Assembly: GCF_036884655.1 (NCBI RefSeq)
Contig: NC_088355.1
Coordinates: forward strand, 19,472,501 to 19,536,500
Length of the DNA stretch: 64,000 nt
Source: Musa acuminata AAA Group
Lineage: Eukaryota; Streptophyta; Magnoliopsida; Zingiberales; Musaceae
Direction of reading: 5' to 3'
Shown one piece after another: positions 13,283-23,988 of the stretch. The translations under genes and the position numbers were made by a program. Under the pieces are notes generated by a model. It did no database searches and had not been told where the DNA came from. It saw nothing but the letters and a program-made list of their open reading frames with translations. Position 1 is the stretch's first letter, and every line of letters begins with the position of its first letter.

Positions 13283-14818
13283 TATGCTTGCGATCAAATG
13301 CTTACTGATCTTAAGATTAGCTCCATAGATGGTGACAAATTTTGCTATAAACTGCTCTACAATCTTAGTTCACTATATTCTCTATCACATTATGAATGCA
13401 CCAGACGTCATGAATATGCTACGATGCATCCATGATTTGATTTATGAAAAAATAAACTATTTATGATACTTATTATTTGTAATAATAAGGTTGAATCAAT
13501 TGTCGCATATAAGAATCTTATTCCTACCAAAATCATGTGTCCCATTGAGTTATCCGATATTACCATTACTGATTAATCCTTGTAAATAATTGCCTTTGGA
13601 CTATCTCAAAGACAGTGAACTCATGTTCCTCATTGACGTCATCATCATGACCCGTACTCATCATAAGTGAGCAGCTCAAATGCCTATCTATTGGTGTCAA
13701 CTTATGTTTTCTAGTGCAAGCTTTTCAAGCAGCCACTGTGTTCAAAGCTTATCTCATCCCTTGGACGTACCATGGTAAATTTAGATCATGTCAGGATACA
13801 TGCGACGACAATGTGAGTTGTTCCTTCATCCCGACCACTGTAATCATATTAAATACACTTCTAATGATAACAAAATTCGAGGCGATGGGATCAATACTTC
13901 GTCGTTTCAGTACAATATTTAACGAACATTAACGAATTAATTCAAGCACACAATTATAAAATTTAGATATAGTATTGAAAATACAGCTTATATCTAACTT
14001 GTTTTTGTGCAAATCTTAGGTTGAATTTAAACTTCAATTTATCCATTATAGTCTTATCAGATCTGTGTGGGTTCATGCAGTCTGTGGATTTTGTTTAGAA
14101 CTACTAAAATTTTGAAGAAGGAAAGTGTGGATCTGGATCAAATCTATGTGGGTCTTGGCCAAATCCACATAGCTCTTGTTCGGAAGAGAAATCAATAGTG
14201 GTCGAAAGAGAGGAACGAATGAGTGTTTGTGGGAAGTAGGTAGGATCAATCTATTGACCAATTTAGAACGAATGAGAGCATCATCTAAAATGATATAAAT
14301 ATGTTCACAGAGAACCTACAAATATTAGAGTTTTTTTAAATAGTTTTGGACTAATCAAAAATATTATCTTGAGCAACATAACTTCTCAGTTTATTTATGT
14401 AAATTATGACAACCATGCGTTAGATTAACAGGAGGTTGACACAAATAAATTATAATTTCCCATTCATAATTTATACTACGGGAAGATAGATCTGAAATGT
14501 CCAATGCCCACAACCAATCTCTAGATTAAGATAAGAGCTGATAAGAGCTCATAATTAGATGAAGCTCCGATCAAGCTATTAAACAACTCGGGAGATATCC
14601 GGGTGTATAGATGATACATTATAGCGAACGACTGGTGTGCATACGAAATGTAATATAAGTTAATGTAGAGGGAATTTTTAGAACATCTACACACTATTGC
14701 AATACACCAATTAGTCTTTTTTTTTTTATCTCTCTACCGTATGAGATGCGTTTTTTTTCCTTTTTGAAATCCCCACCGCACAACGCACGATATTCCACAA
14801 ATACCCCCGGCACATCAT
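12376..14818. other. intergenic region between the DRIP-like and H1 genes
   Basis: About 2.4 kb of AT-rich DNA. I saw a TA microsatellite (13241-13280) and a small direct repeat AAATATAAAAGACACCAACT near 12602 and 12646. No gene or mobile element could be supported. Confidence 0.5.
13241..13280. repeat. (TA)n microsatellite
   Basis: Pure AT dinucleotide run in intergenic DNA. Confidence 0.9.
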
Positions 14819-14898
14819 CGAAATTACAACAGACTACCCCCGTGAAGGCAGGTTGAGGAAGAAAAATAAACAAATAAAACTAAACAAAGCCGACTCCA

Positions 14899-15945
14899 CT
14901 ACTTCTTGGCTTTCTTCGTCGTCGTCTTAACCGCCGGGACAACAGCCTTCCTGGTATTCTTCTTCGCGGCAGCCGCTGCCTTCTTTGGAGCCGCGGCGGA
15001 TTTGGCCGGAGAGGAAGCCAACGCCGCCGGTGCTGCTTTCTTTCCGGGGGTGTCCCTAGCGGAGGTCTTTGCTGCCTTCACCAGCCGCGCGGGTGCCCTT
15101 CGCTTCGGCCTGGCTGCCGCGAGCTTCGGCTTCGCTGCCGGCTTAGCTTTTGCGGCAGCCTGAGCTTTCACCTTGGCCTTGGGCTTCGCTGGCGATGCGG
15201 CTGGCTTGGCTTTCGGTTTGGCGGGGGAAGCCGGCTTTGCCTTCGGCTTGGGCTTGGCAGCGGGGATCGGCTTAGCTTTCGGCTTGGGCTTAGCGGCACC
15301 GGGGGCCTTCGCCTTCGTCGGAGCAGTGGGTTTCTTGGTGGCTGCCTTGGGTTTCGGTTTAGGCTTCGTCGGAGCAGCGGAGGACGAGGAAGAGGAGGTG
15401 GCGGTGGCGGCGGCTACCTTGTAGGAGTTCTTTACCTTCTTGAGCTTACCGGCAGCAGTGAGCCTCTTCAGCTGGCCGAGGAGGATCTTCCGAAAGTTTC
15501 CTGGGAGGTGATTCTTGTGCTTGTCCTCGAGGAACTTCCCGATCGCATACTGGCTCGACCCGGTGCGCTCCTTCAGCGTCACGATCGCCTCCATGATCAT
15601 CTACACCCCATACAAACCAAACCAAATCAGGCAAGGAAGAATGAGATCCGATCCAAACGAATGATCGACCGAGATCAAACGCATGGCGAACTACCGTCAT
15701 CGAATTCTCACCTCGGCGTACGGCGGGTGGGCAGAAGGCTTCCGTGGAGTAGCAGGCTTCTTGGCCTTGGCCTTGGCCTTACTGGGGCCCTTCGCCTTCT
15801 TCCCCTTGGATGGCTTAGCATCAGCAGCAGCGGCAGCGGCAGCGTCAGCGGCACCCACGGGGTCCTCCTCCGCCACCGGATCAGAGGGGGCCGCATCAGC
15901 GACGGGCTCCTCAGCAGCCGCCGCGTCAGTCTCCTCCTGCACCAT
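14899..15945 (-). CDS. linker histone H1, 2 exons
   Basis: Exon 1 is 15945-15712 (78 codons) and exon 2 is 15600-14899 (233 codons plus stop), separated by a 111-bp intron with donor GAG|GTGAG and acceptor GTGTAG. The protein has 311 aa. The acidic, alanine-rich N-terminus (1-45) leads to a lysine-rich stretch. The winged-helix linker-histone (H15) domain spans about residues 71-141, starting HPPYAEMI and containing GSSQYAIGKFLE and KKVKNSYKV; the intron falls inside its first helix, as in many plant H1 genes. The tail is a long Lys/Ala/Pro repeat with ASPAKPKAK motifs, which binds linker DNA and compacts chromatin in the nucleus. The start is the only upstream in-frame ATG, just after a TATA box and short leader. 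Exons are very GC-rich. The gene looks intact. Confidence 0.95.
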
Positions 15946-16040
15946 TATTAGGGTTTCGGGAGCTCGGCCAAAGCGAGATCTGATGGGATGGGGGAATCAG
16001 ATGCGGGCGCGGTCGACGACGGGGAAGGGGAGGGTGGCCA

Positions 16041-16082
16041 TTTATATATAAGCCGGAAGGGGAAACGGCGAAAGCTGATTGG
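16041..16082 (-). promoter_or_regulatory. histone H1 core promoter (TATA and CCAAT boxes)
   Basis: On the minus strand a TATATAAA box lies at 16041-16050, about 95 bp upstream of the H1 ATG. A CCAAT box lies at 16078-16082, about 30 bp further up. The spacing suits a short leader of roughly 65 nt. Confidence 0.7.
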
Positions 16083-17892
16083 CCGAGAGGTAGGACTCCC
16101 GGATCGATACGCCCACTGCCTTCAAATGTGGGCCCTCGGATGTTCCTTCATCAACGGCTGAGAACGGTTGAGTCGATACGGCCCGGAAGAAGCTTGGGGT
16201 GGGAGGGGCTTTGCGACGGGATAAAGTGTGCTTCTTTTCTCATTTTGCAGGGGAATAACTCGAGCTATGATCCATGGTTTTGAGCCATGTCTCGACCTGG
16301 ATCTGTAACTCGAGCTTAGCTTTCGAACGAGCATAGGCTCGACCAAATCGGTTTCTTTGTTAGCGAGAATTTTAATTTAGAAGACACAATGGTCCGACTG
16401 AGACTTTTGTGTGAGTTCGGCGGAGTTCAGAACCTCGGGTGGAAAATGCCGACGGCTTCAACCGATGCTTGTGGTTTCAGATGAAAGCAGATTAGAAGAC
16501 GGATCAATAGAACTTGGAATCGCGAAATTTGGTTGAGGATTGCATGGGTTATGGCTCACCCAAAGTTGAGGTAAGTGACACACGTCCTTTTATCTACTTG
16601 ATGCTCATCAAACCATATGGATTAATTTGGCATTTATCTCTTGCAAGTAATTAATTAATAAAAATTTCTACAATTTGAATATTTCGGTGATGAATTATTA
16701 AAATATTTAGAACGAAATATCAAATCATAATTTGCATGTTATGATCAAGTCATTATTCAGTCTGTGGATATGCTTTATATGTATTGTATTTTGTTATGTT
16801 GCATGGTGACGTGAATACGTGCAATGAGCTGAGTCAAACCTGCAAAAAATTAGACTGCTTAAATCTACAACTTCTAAACTAAAATTTTGTTAGTTTTGAA
16901 AATGAATTCAGCATAATCAAATCTATGTTATTCAAGGTATGCTACCATCAACATGATTATGGCAAACTATTATGAAGATTATCAAAGATTGTTCCATTGA
17001 TTTCTAAATGTCATGGTTCAATAACAAGTCCTAATGTTTTATATAACTATTCAGAGTGTGGTGATATCTTTAGTTAAATTAAAAACATTTAAATGGATTT
17101 TGTTGTTTCTTATAGAGACATGTTAATTCTAGCTAGTTCATCGAGGACAATGTAATAGATTAAGTGAATTCGTTTTACTTTATGAACAACTTAGATAATC
17201 CTATTTATAATGTTAACTGATGGTGTTGATATGTCAATACATATTTGATTATTGTGTTTCATGTGAGAAGAAAATATCAGGTTAAACATGGCAAGTGATA
17301 CTTCTATATGCTTCTTCACGAATCAAGAAGCACACAACCCAGACTCATCTCACTTATATCTACATAACTTAAGAATCAAGAAAAAATATTTGATGAGAAA
17401 AAATATCAATATATTTAAATCTACATATTAGTACAGTTTGATACATTCTCTTGGGAAAAATATATATGTTCTTCAGTATAGTAATGACAAGAGTTTTGGA
17501 CATACAATATTGCTCGAGGGTTAGAGAACTTTCTAGTTGAATGTTCTTTCTAAGTCACATAAAGCAACTTAACTATTATGTAAAAAACAAATATTCATTA
17601 GCATGTTTTATCCTCTTTACTGCAGAAAATTAGGTAGACTTTTCATGAAAATAAATCTATTAACTTGTTTAGTAGGAATATGAAACCATGAAAATAGATT
17701 CACAATTGAACAAGATGTTGTGTATTGCTAATGAATGATGTTGTACATTTTATATGAAATAAAGAGTGCTTGATTGCCCTTCAATCATTTCCTTGAATCA
17801 GGGTGATTACACTTGAATTATAGGAGATCCGAGAGACGTATAATAAGTAGGTGTATTAACATTATATCTTTTCAATCAATTGATGCATGATT
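16083..17892. other. region between H1 and the retrotransposon block, no gene assigned
   Basis: Moderately GC-rich near the H1 promoter, then AT-rich. A short plus-strand stretch ends in a strong donor-like GAG|GTAAGT at 16568-16576, which might be a first exon, but nothing downstream confirms it. No mobile element was recognised. Confidence 0.4.
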
Positions 17893-18517
17893 TGTGGACA
17901 ATTCTCTACCATCCTTTAATAAGATAAAAAGAGAATTTTGTATACGAATAAATATAAGCAAACTATAGACATACAACGGAATTAAACGAAAATCACGCTC
18001 AAATAGGACATCAAGATTTACGTACAAAATTCTTCTAACGTGAAGGGTAAAAGTCACGGGCAAACTAGATAAAATCTACTATAAAAATAATTAATGTACA
18101 AATCTTATAATCTCTTATTCAAAACATAAGCATTAATCACGAGATAATAACTATGATACAAGGATTATGTCACTATGCATAATATTTAAAATCTTCGCAA
18201 GTGATCACAGTAAGAATTTACTGTAAATCTAATCTAACATAAGATGAGAATATTATTTGGATGATTAAAAACAGTCTTTGCGTTGTCCTTATCTTCTTCC
18301 TTTTCTTTTTTCTCTTATTTTTCTGCCCTCACCCTCAACTGCCATTGTTGCTTCTCTCTTTTTCATAGCCACCATTGCTCCCTTTTTCTACCCTATCCGC
18401 TATACCTCTTTAGTTAAAAGAATTAGAGTTTTGGTTAAACGAGAAGAGAGAAAGCTAAAGTGGGCTATAGGTAATTAAAGTCCACTATGGGCTGAATAAT
18501 GGGTAATCTACCCAACA
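17893..18517 (-). mobile_element. 3' LTR of copia element C1
   Basis: On the minus strand a purine tract (GAAATGAGAG) is followed by TGTTGGGTAGATTACCC, the usual junction of internal DNA and 3' LTR. The LTR then runs through a pyrimidine-rich stretch and the GTGATTTTCGTTTAATTCCG-like region typical of copia LTR ends, to a likely ...CCACA end at 17893. The outer end is a best guess, because the partner LTR is missing. Confidence 0.6.
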
Positions 18518-18540
18518 AACTCTCATTTCAGCCCATAAGG

Positions 18541-20216
18541 TGTTGAATCTTGGATTTTGATGATGAAGTTAATTGTCATTTGTTATATAATCTATATGTT
18601 GAGTGTGCAGGATTAACTACGATGAAAATAAGATATGCAATAGGAGTTGCGTCGGAGTCAAGACAATGATAACGTTAGGAGTTAGAGAGTTCGACGGAAG
18701 TTCGGACAGTCGTCGGAGGTTCTGCGGGAACAAATCCGAGAAGTCCATGACCTTGCCAAAGAAGCTCGTCAGAACTCGCCAAGTGGATCGTCGCAAGTCC
18801 AGGAGTTTGCCGGAAGTCCACAGGAGCATCACCGAGGGTTCATCGGATGATCGACGGAAGTTCGCCAGAAGCTCACTAGAAGAAGCGATTGACGCACCGG
18901 AGCAAGTTGTAGTAAATATCTTAGGAAAAATCGTAGTTAGCACAATGATTAAGTTGGAAATGGGAGGTGATCCCATTAACTTAATCTTGGGGCAATTGGG
19001 CCCCTGAAAAAAACCCAAATTGGGCCGAATGGATCAACCCATTCGGACCCTGATTTCTGCTAGGCGGTTCAACCGCCTGAGCTCAGTCTTCGAGCTCTGG
19101 CAGGAGGTGCAACCGCCCTTGACAGAGGTGGCACCGCCTGGGCTCGGTCTCCGAGCTCTGGCTAAGCGGTGCAACCGCCTTAGTCAGGAGGTGGCACCGC
19201 CTGAGCTCGGTCTTCGAGCTCTGGCAGGTGGTGCAACCGCCCCTGACAGGAGGTGGCACCGCCTAGAGGCTTAGTCTTCGAGCTCTGCTAGGCGGTGCAA
19301 CCGCTCCAGTCAGGCGGTGCAACCGCCAGATCCCGAAATTCCGGGAATTGACAGTTTTGAGCTCCAAATTCAAACTGGGTTGGGGCCTATAAATACCCCA
19401 CCCATTCAGCACTGAAAGACAACATACAAACACCAAAATCCTGATCTTATTCTATGATTCTTAGAGCTCAAAATTGTTGTAAAGGCCAAAAGTTCTTCTC
19501 CCTCTTTTCTTCTAAGTTCTGATCTTTAAAGAGAGGAGAGAAAATTCTGTAAGGGTTGTCTCCTAAGCCCGTCAAAAGGAGTGAAACTGTAAAAGGGTGG
19601 TTGGCCTTCGCCTATTGAAGGAAGGCCTCTAGTTGACGTCGGTGACCTCGTTGGTGGAGGAAGCCAAAAGTAGAGTAGGTCAAGATTGACCGAACCACTC
19701 TAAATCTCGGTTTGCATTTACTTTGAGCATCTTATCCTTACTACAAATCTCCTCAAAAGCTTACTGCTTTCTGCGCATATACGATCGGGTTTCAAGCTTT
19801 GCACTTTCCGAATCGGCGTTTAGACCTAAATCAGTTTTATCGTACGATCATCATATTTCAATTTGCGTTTACGTTTTGATTTCTATCATAACTGCAAACT
19901 GCCTTTATATCCTTGCTTTAACTGCATCTCGCTTAATCAAGTGATTTACGAATCAGCATTTAGACGTAAATCAGTTTTTTCATACGAATATCATATTTCA
20001 ATTTGCGCCTATTATTTGATTTGAACCATAACTGCAAACTACACTTATATCTTTGCTGCATCTCGCTTAATCAAAAGTTAAAGTGATTTACGAATCGGCT
20101 TTCCTACCGAAATCACTTTTATCGAACGAACGTGATTTTTATCGTAGAAGGTTTTCCGCTGCACTAATTCACCCCCCGCCCCCCCCCCCCCCCTCTTAGT
20201 GCTCTTGATCCTAACA
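18541..20216 (+). mobile_element. solo Sirevirus-type LTR with 5-bp target duplication
   Basis: The LTR starts TGTTGAATCTTGG and ends GATCCTAACA, and is 1676 bp. It is flanked by TAAGG on both sides (18536-18540 and 20217-20221). No primer-binding site or polypurine tract adjoins it, so it is a solo LTR left by LTR-LTR recombination. In order it holds the conserved CAGGATTAACTACGAT block (18609), a CpG-rich GAAGTTCG quasi-repeat zone, about ten GGCGGTGCAACCGCC-type units (19061-19330), a TATAAATA box (19388) and the terminal hairpin with a long poly-C loop (20160-20203). It sits between the RNase H end and the 3' LTR of C1. Confidence 0.9.
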
Positions 20217-20836
20217 TAAGGAAGGTTGTCTCATGACTCCTCAATGTGAAGTCATTTTGATCAACTATCGACATTTCTCCTGTATTTCTTTCGGTAATGT
20301 CTTTATCAACATATTTGCTAATTGTCATCTGTGTGAATTTTTTGAAGTTGCAACTACTTCTCTTCAAGTACATTTCGAATCCAGTGGTTCTGACATCTAT
20401 ATACTTTGACTTAGAATGAAAAGTTGGGTTCTTACACAAATGGATGACACTTTGGCTGTCATAATGCACCACATATTTTTTTTATTTCAGCCCTAATTCT
20501 TGTAAGAATTCTTTTATCCATAACATTTCCTTGCAAACCTCTATAGCAGCAATATATTCTACTTCTATGCTGGAGAAACCAATACACCTTTGCAATTTGG
20601 ATTGTCATAACACAGTTCCTCCTGCAAAAATAAGTACAAAACCTGATGTGGATTTCCTCGTATCTATATCTCTTATCATCTCTGCATCTGTGTAATTTGT
20701 TAACACAAGCAGTCTACCTACAAAGCTTAAACAAATCTCAGAGCTCCTTTTGAGATATCTAAAGATCCACTTCACTATTGCCCAATGCTCTTTGCCTGGA
20801 TTTGCAAGTGTAGGGAAATCTAGAGGCGATATCACA
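20217..20836 (-). pseudogene. copia C1: end of reverse transcriptase and RNase H
   Basis: Minus-strand coding remnant. It contains the NPGKEHW...VKWIFRYLK segment at the RT/RNase H junction, KSTSGFVLIFAGG, the RNase H core DSQSVIHLCKNPTFHSKSKYIDVR, and a C-terminal KIHTDDN region. It resembles the Tnt1/Tork-type branch of Ty1/copia. Several stops and frame changes are present, so it cannot be functional. The 5' two-thirds of the RT is missing, replaced by the LTR-like segment at about 20837-21252. Confidence 0.85.
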
Positions 20837-21252
20837 TGTACAGTGGAAGAACATAAAACAAGAACCCCAAATTTCTCAAAAATGTGTTCATCATCATATG
20901 AAGATTAGTGCGTAAAAACTCTCAAAACTTAAATCCACGTGTGAGATAGTTGTGTTTTACCTAGGGAGATCGTATATCCCTAAATCCTTGCAGATTTATA
21001 GGAGAGGATGAAGGAGGTCAAGCGCTCCTCCAATCACTATCCAAAACTCCACACCTACTATCTAAGGAGGAGAATAAGAGGTGAGAACCAAGAAGCCTCT
21101 GGCCTATGGGTCTTTGGTTCTCTCCTATTTATAGAGGTCCCTTGTCTACTTAATCATAATAGATTCTACTCTATTGGGTATTGGATCTTCATCTAATATA
21201 TGTATGTATATATATACATACATGTATATATGTATGTATATACATACATGTA
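20837..21252 (-). mobile_element. LTR-like insertion replacing the copia C1 reverse transcriptase
   Basis: On the minus strand this segment has a CTATAAATAGG promoter-like box (about 21126-21136) and a possible CA end at 20837, as expected of a small LTR. Its 5' side is a palindromic TATGTA/TACATA tract flanked by two copies of a GATGAAGATCCAATA sequence (near 21181 and 21251). C1 coding homology stops on both sides of it. No target duplication is visible, so identity and edges are tentative. Confidence 0.4.
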
Positions 21253-22540
21253 TTGGATCTTCATCCAACTTCCCGAAATCTATACTCAAGCCTCCTCGCA
21301 GGTTTGATGATCAATATCCTCAACATCCTCTCATCTAATATGTCCCACATATCTCTCAAGAGGATGGGATACTCTACCGGACCTATGTAAAGTTGAAACT
21401 TGTGTGTTAGGTACTTGAACAAACTCGGGCTGTGGAGTGGTGCTTAAGCTAGGTTCTCCAATCTCGCTCAACTCTATCACACTCTCACTATCTCCACTAA
21501 GAATGTGTTCCTTCTCAAGGAACACTACTCTCTTTGCTATATAGACCTTTTGGTCCTTTGGGTGATAGAAATAATACTCATAAATTTCCTTGGGGTATCC
21601 CGTGAACTTGTATCGTTTCATCCTGAATTCCAACTTATCAAGGTTATGTCTTTTAACGTGGGCTAGGCATCCCCAAATCTTAACAACATTAAGATTGAGC
21701 TTCTTCCTTTTTCATATCTCATATGGTGTAGAAACTACCGACGTAGTTGGAACTCTATTCAGAAGGTAAACTACGGTCTCTTAGGCGTATCCCCAAAATG
21801 AGACGGGTAGGTCGACGAAGCTCATCATGCACTGCACTATATCTAACAATATATGATTCCTCCTTTCGGATACACTATTGAGCTGAGGTGTATAAGGGAG
21901 GTGTCCATTGAGATATAATCCCATAGTCTTTAAGGAATTGGGTGAACTCTGTAATCAAGTACTCACCTCCTCGATCTGATCAAAGTGTCTTGATACTCTT
22001 TCCAGTATGGTTCTCCACTTCATTTTTATACTCTCTAAATTTCTCAAAGGTCTCATACTTGTACTTCATTAAGTACACATGTTCATACATTAAGAAATCA
22101 TCAGTAAAAGTAATAAAGTAGGAGTAACTATCTATGACATAAGTTGACATGGGTCCACATACATTACTATGCATGAGTTCCAACAGCTTATTGGCTCTCT
22201 CTCCAATTCCACTAAATAAAGAGTTGGTTATTTTTCCATAAAGGCAATGCTTGCAAGTTGTATATGACTAATAGTCGAATGGATCTAGATATACATTCGT
22301 TAGTAATTTTTGAATTCTTCCCTCATGGATGTGACCTAGCTTACAATGTCAAAAGTATGCACTATTCACCTCATCTTGTTTTCTCTTGGATACACTTACA
22401 TTCATGATATGTGGAGCAGTATTTAGCATAAATAAACCATTATGTAATGTTCCTCTTGTGATGATCTCATCATCTAATAATATTGAATAACCATTGTTCT
22501 AAAAAACTAATTTATATCCACTAACTATCAAACATGAAAT
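21253..22540 (-). pseudogene. copia C1: GAG-pre-integrase and integrase remnant
   Basis: Minus-strand copia pol. The GAG-pre-integrase region (about 22540-22200) is followed by the integrase core (MELMHSNVCGPM, SYFITFTDDF, LRSDRGGEY), and by the linker between integrase and RT with RSGRVSHPLERYVGHI and EDVEDIDHQTCEEA (to 21253). In-frame stops occur (for example near 21781 and in the EEA segment). The left end of element S1 interrupts it at 22541, and the missing upstream protease piece resumes at 28460-28576. Confidence 0.85.
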
Positions 22541-22993
22541 AAAACAATCTTTTGAGGAGTAAGAAATTGAGATAAAGCCTTAGCAAAGTCTTTAGCAAGT
22601 TTTGTTTTTCAATTGCTTGAGTGTTCACCTCCTTTTTTCTTGTTGAAAACTTGTAAGAGTGTGAACCACTTGTAAAAGGTTGTAAGAGAGGTATTTGTCC
22701 TTCCCCTTCAGAGTGATTTGCTAGTGGAAGTTGGGAGCCTCTTCGAAGAAGGCTTCGCAAGTGGATGTATGTCATTTTGACCGAACCATTTTAAATTGGC
22801 GTGCTCCTTGAATGTGTGAATTCTTACTTTCCTGAAATTGTTCTTTACACTACTATAAGCTTTCAGTTTTCATCTACTCAAGTTACTATCGAATCGAAAT
22901 CTCCTCATATTTACGAATTCATTTTTAAATTTATAAGTTTTAATCCGCTGCACTAATTCACCCCCCCCTCTTAGTGCCGCTCCGATCCTAACA
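22541..22993 (+). mobile_element. 5' LTR of S1, truncated to its R/U5 part
   Basis: Collinear with 27998-28459 of the 3' LTR of the same element, ending GATCCTAACA. The U3 part and TATA box are missing. Confidence 0.9.
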
Positions 22994-22995
22994 AT

Positions 22996-23007
22996 TGGTA
23001 TCAGAGC
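22996..23007 (+). other. primer-binding site of S1 (initiator tRNA-Met)
   Basis: TGGTATCAGAGC lies two bases after the LTR end. It is the standard complement of the 3' end of plant initiator tRNA-Met, which primes minus-strand synthesis. Confidence 0.9.
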
Positions 23008-23043
23008 CCGGTATTTCTCATTTCGGATTTACACCCGAGAGAA

Positions 23044-23988
23044 ATGACTCTTCATGGTTTTCAAGAGGGCTTATCGGTTGTTCGTCCACCATTGTTTAAC
23101 GGATTGGACTACACTTATTGGAAAACTCGAATGAGAGTTTTCTTGATTTCTATAAATTTGGATTTATGGAATATTGTTGAAAACGATTTTCAACTTCCCT
23201 CTAAACCGATGAAAGAATGGTCAGATTTGGAGAAGAAGTATTTTTCTTTAAACACAAAGGCTATGAATGCCTTATTTTGCGCTTTGGATAAAAATGAGTT
23301 CAATCGGATTTCTACGTGCGAAATGGTTTTTGATATTTGGCGAACACTTGAAATCACGCACGAGGGAACTAGTAGAGTCAAAGACTCGAAAGTTAACATT
23401 TTATTGCATGATTTTGAACTTTTTTGAATACAAACAAGTGAGACTATAAGCGACATGTACACCCGTTTCACGGATGTCGTCAATAATCTAAGAGTTCTTG
23501 GTAAATCTTTTTTGAATTTTGATCTCGTAAGCAAGATCTTAAGATCCCTTCCAAAAAGGTGGGATCCTAAAATAACCATAATACAAGAGATAAAAAATTT
23601 AAATGATTTTCCATTAGAAGAGTTAATCGGGTCATTAATGACCTATGAAATGACACTTTTGAAACATTTTGAACCCGATGAGCACTTGAACCACCTTCCA
23701 AAGAATAGAAATGATTTGGAACTCCGGACAAATGAATACCACTTGAGCGATGACTCAAGTGATGAGGACAATGATGAACTTGAACTTCGAACACTAAATC
23801 TTAATAAGTTTATTAAACAAAAATCTAAAATAAATAATGAACTTAAACAGAGGAAGAGGCCAAAGAAGAGGAGGGCAACCAAGGATGAATCAAGAACTTC
23901 CAAAGGTGAAACGACGAATTGGGCTTTGACGGGCTTCGACTACAAGGTAAGTAACTCAACTCTCTTGAATTATTTTGAAGTTATTTGA
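23044..23988 (+). pseudogene. gag of S1 with one in-frame stop
   Basis: One frame of 315 codons broken by a single TGA at 23425-23427. Restart in the same frame continues the homology, so this is a nonsense change and not a frameshift. It is a copia-type (UBN2-like) Gag: RPPLFNG, YWKTRMRVFL, FCALDKNEFNRIS, HEGTSRVKDSKVN, MYTRFTDVV, LEELIGSLMTYEM. Its tail is Asp/Glu-rich, then Lys/Arg-rich. It has no CCHC zinc knuckle and ends shortly after ALTGFDYKV. Gag would form the particle that packages element RNA; with the stop it should not. Confidence 0.9.

Noticed and set aside
14906..15424. Plus-strand frames rich in Ala, Gly, Phe and Leu opposite H1
   Set aside because: Antisense shadow of the Lys/Ala/Pro-rich H1 tail. 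H1 has a conserved domain and proper splice sites.
18603..19018. Overlapping 130-codon frames on both strands in the solo LTR
   Set aside because: Open on both strands within the GAAGTTCG quasi-repeat zone; other LTRs do not keep the same frames intact.
22996..23007. Possible tRNA-Met gene fragment
   Set aside because: Just the 12-nt primer-binding site; no cloverleaf follows.
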